The notes under the pieces: model-generated
Seen by the model: only the letters and a program-made list of their open reading frames with translations
The model's database searches: none
Told to the model about the DNA's origin: nothing
Origin: Acidobacteriota bacterium
Lineage (GTDB): Bacteria; Acidobacteriota; Terriglobia; Terriglobales; Acidobacteriaceae
Reading direction: 5' to 3'
NCBI GenBank assembly: GCA_021805955.1
Contig: JAJZDO010000634.1
Location: 1-13,418, forward strand
Length of the DNA: 13,418 nucleotides
In this document: positions 7,848 to 13,418 of the stretch, in pieces
Position numbering within the stretch: the stretch's first letter is position 1
How the letters are laid out: every line of letters begins with the position of its first letter
Made by a program: the position numbers and the translations under genes

Positions 7848-9251
7848 TTATCCAGTCAAGCCATCGAGTGGATAGGGCGCGTGCGTATACTTCTGAAAGC
7901 CTGCCATCTGCATCCCGCGCTGTGCTTCCGCATTGCGCATAAAGGTGCTCCACACAAATCCCGAGCGTGCATTTTCCGCCATCAGCATGGTGATTCCTGT
8001 GTCAATTCCAACGACGTCGGTATCGACCCAACCGGTGAGCGGATTGAAGGCGTCCACAAAGCCGTAACGCGACCAGGTCTGCGGATAATGCTCATGGATC
8101 GTGTGCAAGACCCGCATCGTTTCGCTGGGCAGAAATGGAAGCGATCCTGCGGCAGCGCAAGGGACGATGGTCCCGTCGATGGGGCCAGTTGCAGGAGGTC
8201 CACCCCACGCAGCGTAGCCATCAACCGTGTCGGATGCGGTGATGCCCCAAAGTGCATTGGTGTAGTCCGGAAAGCGCGTATTCATGTCAACACAAAAGCG
8301 CCGATGTGCTTCAGTGGCCAAAATGGAGTTCTGAAAATAATCTGCGAAACGGTCTTTCTTGTCGCGAAAATCAAACCATGCCTGCGAATACTGATGCACA
8401 AACAAAGGCGCATAGGAACCGATGTAGCGGATTCCGTCGTATTCAAAAAGTGTGCGCTTCCATGCCGACCAGGCTTCACTGCGCAGCGGATGTGTGGTTG
8501 ACCCCATGCCCAGCAGATAAATCATCATCAGTTCGCTATAGTCATCCCATTTGCTGGCTAGAAAGCCAAGCTCCGGAGTCCACCCCATCGGCAACAATTC
8601 GGTATCTTCCGAGAGCCACGACCAATCAACGCGATCGTAGATTGCCTGGGCGAGTTCGCGAATATCTGCCTCATGAAAGTGAGCTTTGCACATCAGAACG
8701 CCACAGAGCAGAATCGCCGTATCGACCGAAGAGGCTTCGGCATCCCAGATGCGCTCGCCGGTAGCGATATTTGCAAAGTGAAAATAGAAACCGCGATGCG
8801 TGGGCAAACGATGCCAGAGTGAAGAGAGTGTCTGAACGACGCGTAGTCGTGCGTCCGAGTGGCCGATGAAGCCGCGTTTCTCAGCGATGCAGATGGCAGT
8901 CAGGCCAAAGCCAGTCGAGGCGATGCTGGCAACAATACTTGAATCTTTCATGCGCGTGTTGCAGCGGTCTTTGATCAGTCCAGTCTGGGGATGTCCCTGT
9001 TCCCAGAAAAACAAAAAATTTGCATGTTGTATCTGATCCAGAATGGCATCGTCCTGACGACTGAACGGTGACGGATGCGACTCGGTACGCACATGCGAGG
9101 TATGCGAGGATTGAGACAAAGCTGAAAGCAGCGGCACTGGATCACACAGGGCAGCGACAGAGGCGCCGCATATCTGCAACATCTGGCGCAGAGAATTTCT
9201 GCGTGAGATCAGCGACAGGCCGGGAAAAACCGTTGGATCGCGAGTCGGCAT
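7848..9251 (-). CDS. Secreted glycoamylase-like enzyme (COG5368), probable endo-beta-1,2-glucanase of GH144 or a related family
   Basis: Predicted exported glycoside hydrolase of 467 residues that would cleave beta-1,2-glucan. The N-terminus has SRRNSLRQ (residues 16-23) followed by a modestly hydrophobic stretch to about 45, which resembles a twin-arginine signal. Mature-part features include NFLFFWEQGHPQTGLIKDR (78-96), ASTGFGLTAI (111-120), EASSVDTAILLCGVL (172-186), KWDDYSELMMIYLLGMGS (234-251), DGTIVPCAAAGSLPF (359-373) and RYGFVDAFNP (395-404). These fit the (alpha/alpha)6 COG5368/PF10091 fold. The C-terminal half can be aligned by eye with the cyclisation module of the synthase two genes downstream. 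D182, E240 and D400 are plausible catalytic or binding acids, not assigned. GH144 founders are endo-beta-1,2-glucanases, but several related families exist, so the exact number is uncertain. An AAGGAG lies 19 nt before the ATG, which is too far for a normal Shine-Dalgarno. The gene is divergent from 9399-10415. Confidence 0.8.
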   Translation of the reverse strand: MPTRDPTVFPGLSLISRRNSLRQMLQICGASVAALCDPVPLLSALSQSSHTSHVRTESHPSPFSRQDDAILDQIQHANFLFFWEQGHPQTGLIKDRCNTRMKDSSIVASIASTGFGLTAICIAEKRGFIGHSDARLRVVQTLSSLWHRLPTHRGFYFHFANIATGERIWDAEASSVDTAILLCGVLMCKAHFHEADIRELAQAIYDRVDWSWLSEDTELLPMGWTPELGFLASKWDDYSELMMIYLLGMGSTTHPLRSEAWSAWKRTLFEYDGIRYIGSYAPLFVHQYSQAWFDFRDKKDRFADYFQNSILATEAHRRFCVDMNTRFPDYTNALWGITASDTVDGYAAWGGPPATGPIDGTIVPCAAAGSLPFLPSETMRVLHTIHEHYPQTWSRYGFVDAFNPLTGWVDTDVVGIDTGITMLMAENARSGFVWSTFMRNAEAQRGMQMAGFQKYTHAPYPLDGLTG

Positions 9252-9324
9252 AAAGGTTGGGTGAGGGAATCTCCTTCAGTACATCTCCGGCCCTGTGCAA
9301 TCGTGCAAGAGAAAAGAATACATG

Positions 9325-9352
9325 TTGACACTGAAAAAGGCATCGAGAGAAT
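9325..9352 (+). promoter_or_regulatory. Candidate sigma-70 promoter for the six-cysteine membrane protein gene
   Basis: A perfect -35 hexamer TTGACA (9325-9330) is followed after 16 bases by GAGAAT (9347-9352), which matches TATAAT at four of six positions. It lies 46 nt before the ATG at 9399. No comparably good promoter was seen on the other strand for the divergent glucanase gene. Confidence 0.35.
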
Positions 9353-9384
9353 TGAACCAGATGCGTACAAGCGTATTCTTCTTC

Positions 9385-9390
9385 AGAGGA
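9385..9390 (+). promoter_or_regulatory. Ribosome-binding site that fixes the start at 9399
   Basis: AGAGGA lies 8 nt before the ATG at 9399. The in-frame upstream ATG at 9261 has no such site, and the residues between the two starts look non-coding and would cover the candidate promoter. Confidence 0.6.
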
Positions 9391-9398
9391 TTTCTTCC

Positions 9399-10415
9399 AT
9401 GGCGATCATCGATCCCAGACGCTGGCGTATTTTTGCGATCCTGAGCATTGTTGTTCTGGTTTCGATCCTTCTGCTGCTCATTCGGCGCGACTCCGGCCTG
9501 GGAGCACTGGTTGTACAGGGAGTGCTGCTGCGCCAGGATCAGGATGTACGCCGCCAGCAACCCATCGGACAGGCCACTCTGACACTGCAATCCGGTCGCA
9601 CAACAGTGACAGTACAGACGGATAGCCAGGGATACTTCCGCATTCCACTGCGCAAAGTCGTGTTGCCAGGAGCGAAGTTGAACTTCCAGTTTACGCATCA
9701 GAATTACGCGTCTTTGACGAAACAGGTTTCCGTCGGACTGCGCTCGGCTCGCAATCAACTCTATGTCTTTCACATGCACGAGCTACCGATCCCAGTCAGC
9801 GATGCCGGCTCCGAAGCACACGTAACAAAACTTGCCAATCTTCGAATTCGCTATGTAGAAAATGCAACCTCAGAAAGCAATATCGGAAGCATCATTCGAA
9901 CCTTTGAAGCGGCCAATCAAGGAAATGTGCCGTGCCGAGACCATGCACCCTGCTCACCGGACGGGGTTTGGAAGGCATCCGTAAGCAAGGAAAATCTGGA
10001 TGCTGGAGTGGGCAATGAGTTTCGACGGGTGCGCGTCTCCTGCATTGCAGGACCATGTCCATTCACTCGGATTGATTCTTCAGGATATGAAAAAGGCGGA
10101 CAGAAAATTTCCGTCTCCGTGCTGGACTGGTCGGATACCACTACGTTTTTGATCGAAGCAGAGGTCTACCACGCATCGCTGAACTCCAGTGTGCATCATT
10201 TATTTCCTGTTTTTTTCGGTCGTACACTCAACTTCACTTTGCCGGTCGATGAAGAAGGCGTGAGCATTGAAGCAGAATTGGATGGGACAATGATGGTATT
10301 CCCGCTCGGTCCGGATGTAGATACAAGCTGGGCAAGCTGTACCGTGAGACAAAGCAGCACAGCCGATCGCGCGCGTGTTTATCACTGCGAATTGAAATCC
10401 GGTTACACGTTCTGA
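9399..10415 (+). CDS. Single-pass membrane protein with carboxypeptidase-regulatory-like domain and six-cysteine outer domain, function unknown
   Basis: I do not recognise this 338-residue protein as a named family. The first ten residues are basic (DPRRWR) and lead into one strong membrane helix (about 10-28) with no clear cleavage site, so it is probably anchored with its bulk outside the cytoplasm. Residues 38-125 look like a CarboxypepD_reg/transthyretin-like beta-sandwich: VVQGVLL, GQATLTLQSG, TVTVQTDSQGYFRIPL and a final strand near 118-126. Residues 140-338 have no relatives I can name. This part holds all six cysteines, C179, C185, C215, C220, C313 and C330, a spacing that suggests three disulfides and fits an oxidising compartment. 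The start was moved from 9261 to 9399 because of the well-placed AGAGGA and the membrane helix directly after it. It is transcribed away from the glucanase gene and converges on egtD with only 36 nt between stops. A role in carbohydrate binding or surface structure is possible but unsupported. Confidence 0.75.
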   Translation: MAIIDPRRWRIFAILSIVVLVSILLLLIRRDSGLGALVVQGVLLRQDQDVRRQQPIGQATLTLQSGRTTVTVQTDSQGYFRIPLRKVVLPGAKLNFQFTHQNYASLTKQVSVGLRSARNQLYVFHMHELPIPVSDAGSEAHVTKLANLRIRYVENATSESNIGSIIRTFEAANQGNVPCRDHAPCSPDGVWKASVSKENLDAGVGNEFRRVRVSCIAGPCPFTRIDSSGYEKGGQKISVSVLDWSDTTTFLIEAEVYHASLNSSVHHLFPVFFGRTLNFTLPVDEEGVSIEAELDGTMMVFPLGPDVDTSWASCTVRQSSTADRARVYHCELKSGYTF

Positions 10416-10451
10416 CACATCCGACGATAGCGCTCGCCCGTGCCTGTCTTC

Positions 10452-11441
10452 TCATCCCTCTTCACGCTGACCGAGAAACAACCCGTACCATCCGTCCGCA
10501 TTGAGCCACGTTCTGACCGCAGTAAATCCAGCCTCCCGCAAAAGCATGCGTCCCTCGGCAGGCGTGTACTTGCGACTATTTTCCGTGTGAATGGACTCTC
10601 CAATGCGAAAGGAAACGGTTGCATCCAACGCGCGGATCGATACGTTCTGCTCGACCGTGCTGACCAGGTGCATTTCCACGCAGCAGGTAGCGCTGTTCCA
10701 GCGAGCCGCGTGCTGAAAGCGCTCCACGCTGAAATCAGCGTCCAGTTCTCGATTGATACGCGTGAGCACATTCTGGTTGAAAGCGGCAGTGACGCCATCA
10801 GCGTCTTCATAGGCGCGCAATATATCCTCGATTTGTTTTCCCCCTGGAGTGCAATCCGGAGCTAAATCCAGGCCAAGCAAAAGAAAATCTCCCGCACTCA
10901 TCTCTTCGGAAGCATTTTGAAGAATGCCGATCGCGTCGTCGGAATCGAAATTTCCAGCGCTGGAGCCAAGCCAGAGCAGCATGCGCTGGTCATGCGGCGC
11001 GGTTGGAATTCTGAAGCTGTCTCGGACAAAGTCCGCAAGGACTGGTTGTACGCGCAAAGTCGAAAACTCGTTGCTCAGATGGAGCAGAGCAGTCTGAAGC
11101 GATGATGAGGAAATTTCGACAGGCAGATACGTAATTCTGCGCTCCGTCGCCTGCGCAGCTCGAAGTAGTAGCGATGTTTTTTGTGCAGAACCGGCGCCGA
11201 GTTCCACAATCGACAACGAGCGATGGTCGCGCGCGATTTGCATCACCGTTGCGGCATGTCGATGCAGCAACTGTCGCTCCATTCGTGTCAAATAATACTC
11301 AGGCAAAGCCGTAATCCGTTCAAAAAGCGCCGAGCCGGTCTGATCGTAAAAAAGCCAGGGCGGAAGAGCTTTCGGATGAGCACGAAGTCCGGCTTGCACG
11401 ACCTCGGCAATTGAATCGCTATTTGCAATTTCGTCGATCAA
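10452..11441 (-). CDS. egtD: L-histidine N-alpha-methyltransferase (ergothioneine biosynthesis)
   Basis: S-adenosylmethionine-dependent enzyme that trimethylates the alpha-amino group of histidine to give hercynine, the first committed step of ergothioneine synthesis; cytoplasmic. Counting from the TTG at 11441 the protein has 329 residues, the usual EgtD size. Family signatures seen: FYDQTGSALFERITALPEYY (31-50), with the tyrosines that help hold histidine; the SAM-binding VELGAGSAQKT (79-89); GSSAGNF with N164, which matches the histidine carboxylate ligand; and HTENSRKYT with E287 and S289, which match the pair contacting the histidine ring and amine. No ATG is available. An in-frame TGA excludes anything upstream of a TTG at 11447. 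The TTG at 11441 is preferred because GAGAG sits 6 nt before it and it forms a TTGA overlap with the egtB stop, like the common ATGA coupling. Start uncertainty is two codons. It is the second gene of the egtB-egtD operon. Confidence 0.94.
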   Translation of the reverse strand: MIDEIANSDSIAEVVQAGLRAHPKALPPWLFYDQTGSALFERITALPEYYLTRMERQLLHRHAATVMQIARDHRSLSIVELGAGSAQKTSLLLRAAQATERRITYLPVEISSSSLQTALLHLSNEFSTLRVQPVLADFVRDSFRIPTAPHDQRMLLWLGSSAGNFDSDDAIGILQNASEEMSAGDFLLLGLDLAPDCTPGGKQIEDILRAYEDADGVTAAFNQNVLTRINRELDADFSVERFQHAARWNSATCCVEMHLVSTVEQNVSIRALDATVSFRIGESIHTENSRKYTPAEGRMLLREAGFTAVRTWLNADGWYGLFLGQREEG

Positions 11442-12730
11442 GTGCAACTCTCACACAGGCGAATTCCGGAAAACTGCCAGCGCGTCTCCGGCGCAAAAAA
11501 ATTCCTGTACGTTGCCCGCAGATGTGTGACAGGCGTGGCAAAGGAGCCTCCGCGCAACACAAATTTCCCGCTCATGAATTTTCCGTTATACTCGCCCAGC
11601 GCCCCAGGCAGTGGAGTAAAACCCGGATATGGCAAATAGGCACTTGCAGTCCACTGCCACGCGTCGCCGAATATCTGCATGACTCTTTCATCCAGGCACG
11701 GCACAGGATGGAATCGTCCTGTTTCAAGCAGATTTCCTGCGATAGGATGCTGCGCGGCACAGCACTCCCATTCTGCTTCCGTAGGCAGCCGCTTCCCGGC
11801 CCAGCGTGCATACGCATCTGCTTCATAAAAGCTCACGTGCGTCACAGGAAGGTTGCGCATCGTATCCAGCGCCAGTGTGCCGCGCAGGGTGAAAATCTTC
11901 CAACTGCCCTCTTGTTTCGTCCAGTAAAGCGGTGCCTGCCACGCCTGGCTTTGCACCTGATGCCATCCTTCGGAGAGCCATAACTCCGCGCGCGAATAAC
12001 CCTCATCCGCGATGAAATTCGCGTACTCGCCATTTGTGATGAGACGGTTGCTCAACGCGAAAGGCTCCAGCCAGACACGATGACGTGGACGCTCATTGTC
12101 GAAGCTGAACCCAGCATCCGCCAGTGCGCCAATTTCGCTGAGTCCTCCTGTGCTGGAAGTGAACGCAAGCGGCAAATCTTTGGTCGGCTGGTTCTGCGGA
12201 GGAGCCATGTACGCCGGACGCATCGGATTGGTGGCAAATGCGTGCAGAATATCCGTCAGGATCAATTCCTGATGCTGTTGTTCGTGATGCGCGCCCAGAA
12301 TCAGGCGATCCAGCGCTTCCGAGCCTACATCCATCCGACCTGCAAACTCTGTCATCGCTTGATCCACATGTCGGCGATAAGCGAGAACTTCATCGAGAGT
12401 TGGTCGAGAAAACGAAGCGCGAAGATGCTTGTCCGGAAAGCGTGCAAAGCTCTGATAGTAGCTGTTAAAAAGCCAATGAAAATCCGCGTGGAATGCCTTG
12501 TATCCGGGAAAAAACGGAAACAGGATAAAGGACTCGAAAAACCAGGTCGTATGCGCCAGGTGCCACTTCACCGGCGAAGCCTCCGGCATCGACTGCACCA
12601 TCATGTCTTCTGCGGTCAATTGAGCAACCAGGGCGAGCGTCTGATCTCTGACCGCCAGAAAACGCGCCAGGTGGTCACAGCTTTGGGCTTGCGCCGCCGT
12701 GCGGTCTTCGCGGATGGGGGTGCGCATCAT
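11438..12730 (-). CDS. egtB: Hercynine oxygenase / sulfoxide synthase EgtB, probable cysteine-using type
   Basis: Non-haem iron oxygenase that joins hercynine to a thiol substrate with O2, giving the sulfoxide intermediate of ergothioneine; cytoplasmic. It has 430 residues. An N-terminal DinB-like four-helix domain carries the iron ligands H60 (KWHLAHTTWF) and H149/H153 (HHEQQHQEL, an Hx3H motif). A C-terminal FGE-sulfatase/C-type-lectin-like domain follows from about 215 to the end (GFSFDNERPRHRV, THVSFYEADAYARWAGKRLPTE, FVLRGGSFATP, YRNFF, WQFSGIRL). The double tyrosine in FNSYYQS (Y91, Y92) resembles Y93/Y94 of Chloracidobacterium thermophilum EgtB, which uses cysteine rather than gamma-glutamylcysteine. 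The frame stays open to an ATG at 12862, but that start would give 44 residues with no domain signal and would run over the divergent gene. The ATG at 12730 (a second is at 12727), after AGGAAAG 11 nt upstream, is therefore chosen. Its stop overlaps the start of egtD. Family call near certain; thiol preference inferred. Confidence 0.95.
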   Translation of the reverse strand: MMRTPIREDRTAAQAQSCDHLARFLAVRDQTLALVAQLTAEDMMVQSMPEASPVKWHLAHTTWFFESFILFPFFPGYKAFHADFHWLFNSYYQSFARFPDKHLRASFSRPTLDEVLAYRRHVDQAMTEFAGRMDVGSEALDRLILGAHHEQQHQELILTDILHAFATNPMRPAYMAPPQNQPTKDLPLAFTSSTGGLSEIGALADAGFSFDNERPRHRVWLEPFALSNRLITNGEYANFIADEGYSRAELWLSEGWHQVQSQAWQAPLYWTKQEGSWKIFTLRGTLALDTMRNLPVTHVSFYEADAYARWAGKRLPTEAEWECCAAQHPIAGNLLETGRFHPVPCLDERVMQIFGDAWQWTASAYLPYPGFTPLPGALGEYNGKFMSGKFVLRGGSFATPVTHLRATYRNFFAPETRWQFSGIRLCESCT

Positions 12731-12776
12731 GAGTGCAATTTCTTTCCTGCGACTATTGGATGATTCGGAGCCATCT

Positions 12777-12805
12777 TTGGAAGCAAATCTTTCGTCTAAT
12801 GTAAT
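12777..12805 (+). promoter_or_regulatory. Candidate sigma-70 promoter for the secreted repeat protein
   Basis: TTGGAA (12777-12782, four of six consensus bases) and TGTAAT (12800-12805, five of six) are separated by an ideal 17-bp spacer. The -10 element ends 34 nt before the ATG at 12840. The site lies in the 109-nt divergent gap between egtB and this gene. Confidence 0.45.
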
Positions 12806-12829
12806 TGAGCGCGTTACAGCGGAAGAAAT

Positions 12830-12834
12830 GGAGG
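12830..12834 (+). promoter_or_regulatory. Strong Shine-Dalgarno site before the ATG at 12840
   Basis: GGAGG, 5 nt before the ATG, close to the ideal sequence and spacing. It fixes the start of the right-edge gene. Confidence 0.65.
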
Positions 12835-12839
12835 CGACG

Positions 12840-13418
12840 ATGAGTTGGAAACGATCGGTCATACTTCAGGTGAGCATCGTATGGCTTGCAGCGATGACGG
12901 TCTGCGCAGGATGTGGCATCGCCCTGGCTCAGGGAACTGCGGCGGACAATCCATCCGGCATGGGCGCGCGGGCGGGAACATGGCTTCCAGGCGCGCGTGG
13001 AGTGCTGGGAAAGGTGGTCAGTGCAGATGCCTCGACAGTCACAATCAAGCTGGATAGCGGCATCGCGTATACGATCCATTTCGACGCCAACACGCGCATC
13101 CTGCAGCAGCCTTCACGGCAGAAGCAGCATGGCCAGAGCGCCGGTCCGCGTCCTCACATGCAACAGATTGCTGCATCCGACCTGCACCCGGGCGATGCCA
13201 TTACGGCCGTAGGAGAGGTGGACGATACAGCCAGGACAGTCGGTGCGGTGGCAATTGTTCGCCTTGATCCTGCACGTGCAGCTCGATTAAAAACCCTGGA
13301 GACGAACTATGGAAAGACTTGGCTGGCGGGAAGCATCACCTCCATTCAGGGAGCACAGGTGACGATTCTCGGCATGGTGGATCGCGCACCGCATGTTGTC
13401 CTTGTTGACAAAAACACC
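12840..13418 (+). CDS. Secreted protein with tandem DUF5666-like beta repeats, 3' end cut by window
   Basis: The first 193 codons of a gene that runs off the right edge. The N-terminus is a signal peptide: SWKRS, then a hydrophobic core to about residue 29, with likely signal-peptidase I cleavage after ALA (28-30). A cysteine at 25 in CAGC is a poor lipobox, so a lipoprotein is possible but less likely. Residues 54-142 form one small beta-barrel-like unit: GVLGKVVSADASTVTIKLDSG, an H/Q-rich loop at 89-110, then ASDLHPGDAITAVGEV and VGAVAIVRLD. This is the pattern I associate with DUF5666-type domains. A second unit begins near 161 (LAGSITSIQGAQVTIL) and is cut off. The function of such proteins is not known, and I do not assign one. 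It is divergent from egtB, has its own promoter and Shine-Dalgarno, and shows no sign of working with the ergothioneine genes. Confidence 0.75.
   Translation, partial: MSWKRSVILQVSIVWLAAMTVCAGCGIALAQGTAADNPSGMGARAGTWLPGARGVLGKVVSADASTVTIKLDSGIAYTIHFDANTRILQQPSRQKQHGQSAGPRPHMQQIAASDLHPGDAITAVGEVDDTARTVGAVAIVRLDPARAARLKTLETNYGKTWLAGSITSIQGAQVTILGMVDRAPHVVLVDKNT

Noticed and set aside
9261..9398. 46-residue N-terminal extension of the six-cysteine membrane protein
   Set aside because: It would place hydrophilic sequence before the membrane helix and cover a TTGACA promoter. The ATG at 9399 has a well-spaced AGAGGA.
10416..10451. Possible bidirectional terminator between convergent genes
   Set aside because: I found no stem of useful length followed by a T run on either strand.
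12731..12862. 44-residue N-terminal extension of EgtB
   Set aside because: It has no EgtB similarity, overlaps the start and Shine-Dalgarno of the divergent gene, and an ATG pair at 12730/12727 gives the usual family length.

Overview
The window reads as chromosomal DNA from a moderately high G+C Gram-negative-type bacterium. The best guess is an acidobacterium of the Terriglobia group. This rests on the gene mix: an egtB/egtD pair with a Chloracidobacterium-like EgtB active site, a COG5368-type glucanase beside a GT84 synthase, and a short secreted beta-strand protein of DUF5666 style. There is no rRNA gene or other hard marker, so the assignment is an inference. Coding is dense. The longest non-coding gap is about 170 bases. 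I see no tRNA, rRNA, CRISPR array, insertion sequence or phage gene.

Left block (1-9251, all on the minus strand, so read right to left). First comes a predicted secreted endo-beta-1,2-glucanase-like enzyme (7848-9251) with a twin-arginine-type N-terminus. Next is an ABC exporter half-transporter (5832-7679). It is followed after 6 bases by a 1496-residue membrane glucan synthase (1335-5825). Last, after about 40 bases, is ribonuclease R (1-1292, cut by the window edge). The synthase has the GT84 glucosyltransferase module and the glycoamylase-like cyclisation module (GH189 type) of cyclic beta-1,2-glucan synthases. It stops exactly where the GH94 phosphorylase module should begin. Synthase, exporter and glucanase together look like a compact make, export and trim locus for beta-1,2-glucan. 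This is the most interesting system in the window.

Middle (9252-10415). A divergent intergenic region leads to a plus-strand gene for a single-pass membrane protein. It has a carboxypeptidase-regulatory-like beta-sandwich and a six-cysteine outer domain of unknown function.

Right block (10452-12730, minus strand). This is a two-gene ergothioneine operon, egtB then egtD, with overlapping ends and a TTG start for egtD. EgtB carries the iron-binding histidines and a double-tyrosine motif like that of the cysteine-using EgtB of Chloracidobacterium. No egtA, egtC or egtE lies in the window.

Right edge (12840-13418, plus strand). This is the first 193 codons of a secreted protein with two tandem small beta-barrel-like repeats. 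It is preceded by a good promoter and a strong Shine-Dalgarno site.
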